Positions 35,956 to 43,519 of a stretch of DNA of 64,000 bases are shown here, in pieces (position 1 is the first letter of the stretch; every line of letters starts with the position of its first letter). The stretch comes from JAXLYE01 sp046351595 (GTDB lineage: Bacteria > Myxococcota_A > Polyangia > Palsa-1104 > JAEUJZ01). The notes beneath the pieces were generated by a model. That model was not told the DNA's origin. It did no database searches and saw nothing but the letters and a program-made list of their open reading frames with translations. The translations under genes and the position numbers were made by a program. Location: contig JAXLYE010000001.1 in NCBI GenBank assembly GCA_046351595.1, positions 1,116,001 to 1,180,000 on the forward strand, in the 5' to 3' direction.

Positions 35956-38900
35956 GCCCACGCCCCCGAGCGCTGCACCGGGCGCCACCCCGGGCGCCGC
36001 CGCCAGCGCCGCTCCCGGCGGGGCGCCGGACTGGCGCGCGGCCATCGCCGAGGTGCGGGCCCAGGGCCCGGCCGGTCCGGTGCGCGGCACCGCCTTCCTG
36101 ATCGATCCGCAGCACGCGCTCACCGCGCTGCACGTCGTCGCCGATCGCCGGCGCGAGCCGGTGCAGCCCTACGAAGACCTGCAGCTCGTCTTCGGGGGCA
36201 ACGTCGCAAGCGGCGGGAGCGACGGCGGCGGCGGCGGCGCCAAGGTCGTGCGCGGCCAGCTCGTGCCGGGCGGCTTCGATGCGCGCGCCGACTGGGCGCT
36301 CCTGCGCCTGGGCGAGCCGCTCGCCGGCACCCGCCTGCCCGACGGGCGCCTCATCACCCCGCTGCCGCTCGAGGACCTGGACGAGGCGGACCTGCAGACG
36401 GGCGGCCCGCTGCGCTGGCAGAGCCGCGGCTTCCCGGTGGCCAAGCCCGACGGGCTCGACGTCGCCGGCGAGGTGCGCACGACCCTGGGCGAGGTCCAGG
36501 GCAGCCGCGCCCTGCAGCTGTTCTCCCTGGAGGCCGCGGCGGGCGGCGGCGCGCCGGTGGCCGGCCTGTCGGGCGCCCCGGTCTGGGTCGAGGGCGCGGT
36601 CGCGGGCCTGTTGCGCTGGGCCACGCTCGACGAGGCCGGGCGCTCGGTCGCGGGCGCGCTGTTCGCCTGCCCGATCGGCGCCGTGGTGCAGGGCCTGCGC
36701 AAGCAGCCGGTCCCGCCCGGCCGCGGCGCCCTGCTGTTGCGCGAGCGCCCCTGCCCCTACCCGGGCCTGGTCGCCTATAGCTCGGCGCAGGCCGATCGCT
36801 TCTTCGGCCGCAGCGCCGAGATCGAGTGGCTGCTCGCGCGCTGCCGCGCCGGCGGCCGGCTGCTGGTCATCGGCCCCTCGGGCTCGGGCAAGTCGTCGGT
36901 GGTCTTCGCCGGCCTGATCCCGCGCCTTTCGCGCGAGGTGCTGGTGCGCAGCCTGCGGCCGGGCGCCGATCCCGGGGCCGCGCTCACCGCGGTGCTGCGC
37001 GGCGCCGACAAGAGCACGCCTGAGCTGCCGGCGGCGCTCGGCCCCGAGCAGCGGCTGCTCCTGGTCGTCGATCAGCTCGAGGAGGCGTTCACGCTGGCGC
37101 CGCGGGCCGCGCGCACCGCCTTCTTCCGCCGCCTCGCCGAGCTGGCGCGGGCGCCGCGCTGCAGCGTGGTGCTGGCGATGCGCGCCGACTTCTTCCCCGA
37201 CCTCATGGCCAGCGAGCTGTGGCCGATCGAGCCGAGCGACCGCCTCGAGGTCGCGCCGCTGCGTGGTGAGGCGCTGGCCGAGGCGATCGCCGGGCCGGCG
37301 CGCCTTGGCGGCGTGACGCTCGAGTCGGCGCTGCTCGAGCGGCTGCTCGCCGACGCCGCCGAGGAGCCCGGGGCGCTGCCGCTCCTGCAGGAGGCGCTGG
37401 TCCTTCTGTGGCAGCGCCGCAGCGGCCGCCGCCTGACGCTCCGCGCCTACGACGAGCTCTTGATACGCGCCCAGAAGAGCGGACTGTGCACCGCCGAGAC
37501 GCGCTCCGGCCTGGCGGTCGCCATCGCCAGCCACGCCGAGGCGGTGCTGGCCGAGCTGTCCGAGCCGCAGCGCGCGCTCCTGCGCCGCACCCTCTTGCGC
37601 CTGGTGCAGTTCGGCGAGGGCCGACCCAACACCCGGCGCCAGCAGCCGCGCTCGGCGCTGCGCGCGCACGGCGACGACGCGGCGGCGCTCGACGCGCTGC
37701 TCGACCGGCTGGTGGCGGCGCGCCTTTTGACCGTGACCTGGCCCGAGCTGCAGGCCGAGCCGCGCTCGCTGCCGCCGAACGAGCCGGGCGGCAGCCGGCC
37801 CGAGGCGCGCCCGGGCCCAGCCTCGCGCCCCGAGCCGCCGGCCGAGCCCACCTTCGACCTTTCGCACGAGTCGATGCTGCTCGGCTGGCCGCGCCTGCAC
37901 ACCTGGATCCAGCAGCTCGCCGACACCGAGCGCACGCGCCGCCGCCTCGAGGCCTACGCGATGGAGTGGCAGCGCCTGCAGCAGCAGGGCGGCGGCCTGC
38001 TCGATCCCGTCGAGACCAGCGAGGCCGAGGCGTTCCTCGCGAGCCCGGACGCGCGCGAGCTCGGGGTCAGCGGGCCGGTGCGGGCGCTGGTCCTGGCCAG
38101 CCGCGACGCGCACACCCGGGCCGAGGCGCAGAGGCAGCAGCAGCAGCAGCGCGAGCAGGCCCTTTTGGCCGAGCGCGCCGCGACGCGCACGCGGCTGTGG
38201 CGGACGGCGGCGGCGCTGTCGATGGCGCTGCTTTTGGCCAGCGTCGGCCTGGGCGCCTGGGCCTTCAGCGAGCGCGGCGACGCCCTGCGCCAGCGCACCG
38301 AGGCCGAGCGGCAGCGCATCACCGCCGAGCGGCGCGAGCGTGAGGCGACGGCGCGCTGGCTGGCGGCGCAGGCGCGGGCGCAGGAGGGCAGCGCCTTCGA
38401 CCTGGCGCTGCTGCTCTCGGTGGCCGCGCACCGCCTGCACCCCGATCCCGAGGTCGAGAGCGGGCTTCTGGCCGCGCTCGAGCGCAAGCAGCAGGTCGGC
38501 CGGACCCTGCACGGCCACAGCGGCGAGGTGCGGGCGCTGGCGCTGTCGCTCGACGGGGCGCGGCTGGCCTCGGGCGGCATCGACGGCACGGTGCGGCTGT
38601 GGGACGCGCGCTCGGGCGAGGCGCTGGGCCCGCCGGTGACGCTGCCGCCCGCCGCGCCGCTTCTGGGGCCGCCGGCGCCGAGCGCGGTGCCGGGGCAGCC
38701 GGCGGGCCGGCCGGTGCGGGCACTGGCCTTTTTTGCCGACGGGTCGCGCCTGGTCGCGGCCGGGCACGACGGGGCGCTGCGGGTCTTCAGCGCGGCGCCG
38801 AACCGCCTCGTCGCCGGGCCGCAGCTGCCCGGGCACGAGGCCGCGGTGCTGGCGGTGGCCACGGCGCCCGACGGCAAGCTCCTGGCCTCGGCGGACGAGA

Positions 38901-40645
38901 GCGGCGTGGTCCTCCTGTGGGACGCGGCGACCGGGGCGCAGGTGGGGCCGCGCCTTGTCGGCCACCGCGGCGCCGTGCAGGCGCTGGCGTTCAGCCGCGA
39001 CGGCCGCCGCCTGGTCTCGGGCAGCGACGACAAGACCGCCCGGGTCTGGGACGCGCGCGCCGGCCAGCTGCTCGCCACCCTGGGCGGCCCGACCGACGCG
39101 GTGCGCGCGGTCGCCTTCAGCCCGGACGGCACCCTGCTCTTGGTCAGCGGCCTCGATGGCTGGGTGCGGCTGTGGCATGCCGACAGCCTGCAGCCCGCGG
39201 GCGAGCCGGTGCTGGCCGGCCGCCGCGCCAAGGTGAAGAACCCGGCCTGCGCGCCCGCCGCCGAGGACACGCACAAGGTCACCAGCCTCGCCTTCCTGCC
39301 CCCGGTGGGTACCGAGGGCGGCGACGGCGGCGGCCTCCGGCTGGTCAGCGGCGGCTGGGACGGCGCGCTGCGCACCCTGTCGCTGCGCGCCCGCGGCCAG
39401 GTCGGCGACTCGCTGCGCGTCGGCTTCGGCGCGGTCTTCGCGGTCGCGGTCGATCCCGCCGGCGAGGCCCTGTTCTCGGCGAACGAGCAGGGCGTGATCA
39501 TGCGCTTCTCGCTGCGCGGCGAGACCGCGCTGCAGCAGGCGGTGCTTTCGGCCGGCGGCGTGCTGAGCTCCGTGGCCTGCCGCCCCGACGGCGGCGAGGC
39601 GGTGGCCGGCGGCTGGGACCAGGCGCTGCACCTGTTCGCGCTGCCAGCGCCGACGCCGGCCGGGACGCCGGCCGCGACGCCGGGCGCCAAGGCCGGCGGC
39701 GAGCGCACCCTGCGCGGCCACGAAAAGAGCGTCACCAGCGTCGCCTACAGCCCCGACGGCAGGCTCATCGCCTCGGCGAGCTTCGACGAGACGGTGCGGC
39801 TGTGGGACGCGGCGAGCGGCCAGCCCGTCGGCGCGCCGCTGCGCGGCCACGGCGCCATCGTCACCTCGGTCGCCTTCGACCCGAGCGGCCGCCGCCTGGC
39901 CTCGGGCGGCTTCGACTACAGCGTGCGGCTGTGGGACGTCGCGACGCAGCGCCCGCTCAGCGAGCCCCTGCGCGAGCACCAGGGCGCGGTCTGGTCCGTC
40001 GCCTGGAGCCCCGACGGCAAGAGCCTGTGCAGCGCCAGCCACGACGGCACCGCGCGGATCTACGACGCGGCGACGCTCAAGGCGATCAGCGAGCCGCTGC
40101 GCGGGCACAGCCGCGCGGTCACCAGCTGCGCCTTTTTACCCGACGGCAAGCGCCTGATCACCGGCAGCGAGGACATGACGCTGCGGCTGTGGGACGTGGC
40201 CACGGGCCGCGCGCTCGGGCCGCCGCTGCGCGCCCACAAGGGCCGCATCAACCAGGTCGCCACCGCCACCCTGTCCGACGGTGCGCCCGGGCCCGACGGC
40301 GCGCCCGGCACGAGCGCCCTGCGCGCCCTCTCCAGCTCCGAGGACGGCTCGGTGCGCATCTGGGCCCTGGACGAGGAGCTGCGCGCGCCGGTGGCCATCG
40401 GCAGCGGCCTGCGCGGCCACGCCCCGAGCAACGCCACATCGGCCGTCTTCTGCAGCGGCGGCAAGCGCGCGATCTCGGTCGGGCACGACGGCGCGCTGCG
40501 GCTCTGGGACCTCGACCCCGCCTCGTGGGTGCGCGCCGCCTGCCAGCGCGCCGGCCGCGACCTCAGCGACGCCGAGCGCGACCAGTTCCGCCTGAGCGCC
40601 CTCACCGGCCCGCCCGGCACCACCGGCCCGATCTGTCCCCATTGA
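35942..40645 (+). CDS. Trypsin-like / nSTAND1 NTPase / transmembrane / WD40 protein
   Basis: A 1567-residue multidomain protein. Residues 35-255 are a trypsin-like domain with an apparently intact triad (H64 in LTALHVVAD, D117 in ADWALLRL, S210 in GLSGAPVW). The nSTAND entry CPYPGLVAYS and FFGR (271-290) leads to Walker A GPSGSGKSS (311-319), Walker B LLLVVDQLEE (about 372-381) and a helical arm. A membrane helix lies near 753-777, then a coiled coil and about 14 WD40 repeats (about 854-1545), enough for two seven-bladed propellers, ending in the family-typical CQRAGRDLSDAERDQF. STAND proteins act as NTP-driven switches in signalling and conflict; the propellers would sense and the protease would be the effector. 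The ATG overlaps the phosphoesterase stop. Confidence 0.94.
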   Translation: MAGSEPTPPSAAPGATPGAAASAAPGGAPDWRAAIAEVRAQGPAGPVRGTAFLIDPQHALTALHVVADRRREPVQPYEDLQLVFGGNVASGGSDGGGGGAKVVRGQLVPGGFDARADWALLRLGEPLAGTRLPDGRLITPLPLEDLDEADLQTGGPLRWQSRGFPVAKPDGLDVAGEVRTTLGEVQGSRALQLFSLEAAAGGGAPVAGLSGAPVWVEGAVAGLLRWATLDEAGRSVAGALFACPIGAVVQGLRKQPVPPGRGALLLRERPCPYPGLVAYSSAQADRFFGRSAEIEWLLARCRAGGRLLVIGPSGSGKSSVVFAGLIPRLSREVLVRSLRPGADPGAALTAVLRGADKSTPELPAALGPEQRLLLVVDQLEEAFTLAPRAARTAFFRRLAELARAPRCSVVLAMRADFFPDLMASELWPIEPSDRLEVAPLRGEALAEAIAGPARLGGVTLESALLERLLADAAEEPGALPLLQEALVLLWQRRSGRRLTLRAYDELLIRAQKSGLCTAETRSGLAVAIASHAEAVLAELSEPQRALLRRTLLRLVQFGEGRPNTRRQQPRSALRAHGDDAAALDALLDRLVAARLLTVTWPELQAEPRSLPPNEPGGSRPEARPGPASRPEPPAEPTFDLSHESMLLGWPRLHTWIQQLADTERTRRRLEAYAMEWQRLQQQGGGLLDPVETSEAEAFLASPDARELGVSGPVRALVLASRDAHTRAEAQRQQQQQREQALLAERAATRTRLWRTAAALSMALLLASVGLGAWAFSERGDALRQRTEAERQRITAERREREATARWLAAQARAQEGSAFDLALLLSVAAHRLHPDPEVESGLLAALERKQQVGRTLHGHSGEVRALALSLDGARLASGGIDGTVRLWDARSGEALGPPVTLPPAAPLLGPPAPSAVPGQPAGRPVRALAFFADGSRLVAAGHDGALRVFSAAPNRLVAGPQLPGHEAAVLAVATAPDGKLLASADESGVVLLWDAATGAQVGPRLVGHRGAVQALAFSRDGRRLVSGSDDKTARVWDARAGQLLATLGGPTDAVRAVAFSPDGTLLLVSGLDGWVRLWHADSLQPAGEPVLAGRRAKVKNPACAPAAEDTHKVTSLAFLPPVGTEGGDGGGLRLVSGGWDGALRTLSLRARGQVGDSLRVGFGAVFAVAVDPAGEALFSANEQGVIMRFSLRGETALQQAVLSAGGVLSSVACRPDGGEAVAGGWDQALHLFALPAPTPAGTPAATPGAKAGGERTLRGHEKSVTSVAYSPDGRLIASASFDETVRLWDAASGQPVGAPLRGHGAIVTSVAFDPSGRRLASGGFDYSVRLWDVATQRPLSEPLREHQGAVWSVAWSPDGKSLCSASHDGTARIYDAATLKAISEPLRGHSRAVTSCAFLPDGKRLITGSEDMTLRLWDVATGRALGPPLRAHKGRINQVATATLSDGAPGPDGAPGTSALRALSSSEDGSVRIWALDEELRAPVAIGSGLRGHAPSNATSAVFCSGGKRAISVGHDGALRLWDLDPASWVRAACQRAGRDLSDAERDQFRLSALTGPPGTTGPICPH

Positions 40646-40688
40646 AGGCCGCGCCGGCGGCCTTTCTGGGACTTGGCTTACGCCCCGC

Positions 40689-41144
40689 TCAGACGGCTTT
40701 TCCGACGACGGCGGCGCTGGCGACGGCGGCGCTGGCGATGGCGGCGAGGAACTGCGCCCGCTGCTGGTGCAGGTAGGCCGTGGCCTCGTCCTCGCTGTCG
40801 AAGGTGTGGTGGCCGAAGCTGTGGCCCGACATCAGCCGCACCGCCTGCTGCGTCAGCGTCGCCATGGCCGCCGGCAGCCGGCCGGCGTTGAAGGCCGCCA
40901 CCGCGGCGTGCGGCTTGTGCTCGACGAACCACAGCGCGTACAGCCGCCGCGCCTCCAGCCCCACCGGGATGCTGCCGCGCGCGTCGATGCGCCACAGGAT
41001 GTAGCCGTAGCGATCGATCTGACGGTGGAAGAGCTCGCAGACGCTGCGCGCGTGGTCGAGCAGGACCTCGCCGTGCGGCTCCCAGTGGAAGATGTCGTCG
41101 AGCAGCCGATAGGCGTGGGGGCCGACCGTGCCCGCTTCTGACAT
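40689..41144 (-). CDS. Small protein of unknown function
   Basis: A 151-residue soluble protein, mainly helical, rich in His and aromatic residues (HAYRLLDDIFHWEPHGEVLL, SGHSFGHHTFDSEDEATAYL), with an Ala-rich C-terminal helix that may be amphipathic or weakly membrane-associated. Not recognised. It converges with the STAND gene (43-bp gap) and is divergent from the GST gene. ATG 41144 has TATACT 7 nt upstream, one of the best -10 matches in the window. Confidence 0.72.
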   Translation of the reverse strand: MSEAGTVGPHAYRLLDDIFHWEPHGEVLLDHARSVCELFHRQIDRYGYILWRIDARGSIPVGLEARRLYALWFVEHKPHAAVAAFNAGRLPAAMATLTQQAVRLMSGHSFGHHTFDSEDEATAYLHQQRAQFLAAIASAAVASAAVVGKAV

Positions 41145-41151
41145 GCAGACC

Positions 41152-41157
41152 AGTATA
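41152..41157 (-). promoter_or_regulatory. Candidate -10 element (TATACT)
   Basis: TATACT on the minus strand ends 7 nt before the ATG at 41144, with no ribosome site: a strong leaderless candidate. Confidence 0.55.
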
Positions 41158-41242
41158 GTCCGTCGCGGCCCCGAGGAGGCAGGCGAGCGTCGGTGTGCCC
41201 GCCCGATCGGCAGGCCGGCGCCCACCGGGGAAGCCCCGGCGA

Positions 41243-41248
41243 TACGAT
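41243..41248 (+). promoter_or_regulatory. Candidate -10 element (TACGAT) of the GST gene
   Basis: TACGAT lies 24 nt before ATG 41273; the short leader holds GGAGGG. Confidence 0.4.
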
Positions 41249-41272
41249 AGGGGCCTGGAGGGCTGGCCTTTG

Positions 41273-41878
41273 ATGAAGCTCCACGGGTTCCCCGGGACGC
41301 GCACCAACCGCGTGCGCTGGCTGCTCGAGGAGATCGGCGCCGAGTACGACTTCCTGCAGGTCGACGTGCAGCACGGCGCGCACAAGACGCCCGAGCACCG
41401 CGCGCTCCACCCGCACGGCCTGGTGCCGGTGCTGCAGGACGGCGACAGCCAGCTCATCGAGTCGTGCGCGATGCTCCTGCACCTGGCCGACCGCCACCCC
41501 GAGCGCGGCCTGGCGCCGCCCGTCGGCAGCGAGGAGCGCGGCCGCTACTACCAGTGGATCGTCTACGCCGCCGCCACCCTGGACGAGCCGGCGATCGAGA
41601 CGTACTTCCACACCGTGGTCCTGCCCGAGGAGCGCCGCAAGCCCGAGGTGCTCGAGCGCCACCGCCCGCGCCTCGAGGTCGCCCTGCCCTTCCTCGCCGC
41701 CAGCCTCGGCGAGCAGCCCTACCTGATCGGCGAGGGCTTCACCGCCGCGGACGTCGCGGTCGGCTACCCGCTCAACCTGCTCGAGCGCGCGGGGCAGCTG
41801 GGCCGCTGGCCGCGGGTGCGCGACTACCTGGACCGGCTGCGCAGCCGCCCCGCCTTCCAGCGCGTCTTCACGACCTAG
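41273..41878 (+). CDS. Glutathione S-transferase family protein
   Basis: A 201-residue cytosolic GST. The thioredoxin-fold N-domain (1-78) contains GTRTNRVRWLLEEIGAEYDF, the cis-Pro region HPHGLVPVLQDG and the glutathione-binding IES (LIESCAMLLHLADRHP). The helical C-domain includes YLIGEGFTAADVAVGYPLNL, the usual N-capping box. The substrate cannot be predicted. ATG 41273 has GGAGGG about 9 nt upstream. Monocistronic; convergent with the thioredoxin-like gene. Confidence 0.93.
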   Translation: MKLHGFPGTRTNRVRWLLEEIGAEYDFLQVDVQHGAHKTPEHRALHPHGLVPVLQDGDSQLIESCAMLLHLADRHPERGLAPPVGSEERGRYYQWIVYAAATLDEPAIETYFHTVVLPEERRKPEVLERHRPRLEVALPFLAASLGEQPYLIGEGFTAADVAVGYPLNLLERAGQLGRWPRVRDYLDRLRSRPAFQRVFTT

Positions 41879-41893
41879 CCGAACGGGCCGAGC

Positions 41894-41921
41894 CCCCGGG
41901 GCTTTTGCCCAAACCCCGGGG
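41894..41921. terminator. CCCCGGGG hairpin between convergent genes
   Basis: Two CCCCGGGG octamers (41894-41901 and 41914-41921) flank a 12-nt loop, 16 bp after the GST stop. The octamers can pair to give an 8-bp stem. No strong T-tract, so termination is inferred from position. Confidence 0.45.
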
Positions 41922-41974
41922 CCAGCGCCACTAACCCCAGGGCCAGCGCCTCCCGGCCCGGGCGCGACGCCGGG

Positions 41975-42601
41975 CTACAGCGCCTTCAGGTAGCGCTCGA
42001 TGGACTGGGTCAGCTCGCTGCGGCGGGCGCGCAGGGAGCCGACGAAGGCCTGGCGGACGACGCCGCGCTCGTCGAGCAGCAGGGTCAGCGGCTGGGCGCG
42101 GTTCTGCAGCGGCTGGCGCACCGCATCGCTGTCGACCTGGTAGAAGTCGGTCTGCGGCAGCTCGGCGCGGTGCTGCTCGATGAAGGCCTGCAGCTTGCCG
42201 AGGTCCGCGGTCTCGCTGACGAAGGCCACCTGCACCACCGGGAACTTGCGCAGGCCGCCGAGCAGCGCCCGGACCAGCGGCATCTCCTCGACGCACGGCT
42301 TGCACTCGACGGCCCAGATGTGGACCACCAGCAGCCGCGAGAAGGGCGCCTCGGCCGGCTTCCACGCCCCGCCCTGGAGGCGCCGCAGCCCGCGCAGCTC
42401 CAGCCGCCGGTGCAAGAGCTCCGCCTCGTCGCGGCGCAGCCGGGCCTCCAGCGCCTCGGGCGAGGTCTGCGCCGCGGCCTCGGGCACGAGCCCCGGACCC
42501 GCCGACGTCATCGACCCGAGAGACAGCAGAACGAGCAGAGCGCGCAGCCCGCGGCGCGCGGCCGTGCGGCGCCCGGGTCTTTTGGGCCTCTTGGGTCTCA
42601 T
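41975..42601 (-). CDS. Thioredoxin-like (TlpA/ResA-type) exported protein
   Basis: A 208-residue protein. A very basic N-terminus (RPKRPKRPGRRTAARR) and a hydrophobic segment (ALLVLLSLGSMTSAGPG) export or anchor it. After a short coiled coil comes a thioredoxin fold with LLVVHIWAVECKPCVEEMP: the CKPC redox pair is C100/C103. The cis-Pro region is QPLTLLLDERG. It resembles TlpA/ResA-type periplasmic disulfide reductases. It lies 6 bp after the Cys-rich lipoprotein gene, which would be a natural client. ATG 42601. Confidence 0.87.
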   Translation of the reverse strand: MRPKRPKRPGRRTAARRGLRALLVLLSLGSMTSAGPGLVPEAAAQTSPEALEARLRRDEAELLHRRLELRGLRRLQGGAWKPAEAPFSRLLVVHIWAVECKPCVEEMPLVRALLGGLRKFPVVQVAFVSETADLGKLQAFIEQHRAELPQTDFYQVDSDAVRQPLQNRAQPLTLLLDERGVVRQAFVGSLRARRSELTQSIERYLKAL

Positions 42602-42607
42602 GGACTT

Positions 42608-43519
42608 TTAGGGTAGCGGCTGCAGCGGCGGCTGGCTGCCCAGGCACTCGGCGCAGCCGGCCGGCTCGGTGAACTCGGTCGGCGTGGCGCAGTCGATGCG
42701 GAAGACCCAGACCGAGAGCGAAAGGTCGCTGCCCGGCAGGCCCATGTCGTCCTTGCGCAGGTACTCGCCCTTCTTGAGGCTGAAGGAGTAGACCCAGTGC
42801 AGGATCTGGTCGCGGTTGACGCGCAGCGGCTTGGCGTCGGCGGGCTTGGGGGCCGGGGCCGTCGCCGGGGCCGCCGCCGGGGCTGCCGGGGCCGCCGCGG
42901 CGAGACGCTCGGTGCGGTCGAAGCCGAACTCGAGGATCTTCTCGATGATCTGCAGGCCGCGGCGCTCGGCGCGCTGCACCGCCGGGTCCTGCGTCGACAG
43001 GCGGCTCGGGGCGGTGAGCGCTGGCGGCGGCAGGTTCGAGACGACCAGGAACTTCGTCGTCGGCAGCCACGGCGGCTGCGGCTGCACCAGCTTCTTCAGC
43101 CGCTGCATGTACACCGACTCGGGCCCATCGATGAGCGTGTCCTTGGGGCTGAAGTACAGGACGACGTGCCGCTGCTGGTCCATCATGCCGACGAACTTGC
43201 CGAGGTGCGTCGGATCGGCGTCGCCGACCAGCGTCGCGATCTTCTGGTCCAGGCAGACGTCGTTGCTGCGGCAGACCTGGGCCACGTCGTCGATGAGCTG
43301 GCGCACCGGCGCGCGGCACAGCGCCAGCGCCAGCCCCTGCGTCATCTGGCTCTGGGCGCAGCGCTGGCACATCGACAGGCGGTCGACCTGGCTGCGCAGC
43401 TCCGCGATCTCCTCGGCGTAGCAGCCGCCCCACAGCAGCAGCGCGCCCAAAAGCCCCGCCGCCCCCCGGGCGCCAAGACGACGGCGCAGGCCCACGGGCT
43501 GCCGGCTCTGCGGGCTCAT
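42608..43519 (-). CDS. Cys-rich lipoprotein, coupled to the pseudokinase
   Basis: A 303-residue lipoprotein with signal peptide and lipobox (LLLWGGC). After the anchor comes a short coiled coil (EEIAELRSQVDRL), then paired Cys (MCQRC, LCR, QVCRSNDVCL) and a mixed domain (HVVLYFSPKDTLIDGPESVY). A Pro/Ala linker precedes a beta-rich end with CAEC. The many Cys suggest disulfides. Its ATG overlaps the stop of the upstream pseudokinase gene (ATGA), so the products are made in step. No known family recognised. Confidence 0.78.
   Translation of the reverse strand: MSPQSRQPVGLRRRLGARGAAGLLGALLLWGGCYAEEIAELRSQVDRLSMCQRCAQSQMTQGLALALCRAPVRQLIDDVAQVCRSNDVCLDQKIATLVGDADPTHLGKFVGMMDQQRHVVLYFSPKDTLIDGPESVYMQRLKKLVQPQPPWLPTTKFLVVSNLPPPALTAPSRLSTQDPAVQRAERRGLQIIEKILEFGFDRTERLAAAAPAAPAAAPATAPAPKPADAKPLRVNRDQILHWVYSFSLKKGEYLRKDDMGLPGSDLSLSVWVFRIDCATPTEFTEPAGCAECLGSQPPLQPLP
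42610..42615 (-). promoter_or_regulatory. Possible internal -10 element (TACCCT)
   Basis: TACCCT on the minus strand ends 8 nt before the thioredoxin-like ATG, inside the last codons of the lipoprotein gene. It may be an internal promoter or chance. Confidence 0.22.

Noticed and set aside
35756..40108. A 1450-codon open frame on the minus strand opposite the STAND gene
   Set aside because: It has no recognisable domains and an Arg/Ala/Gly/Pro-biased composition. It is a by-product of high GC at third codon positions of the real plus-strand gene.
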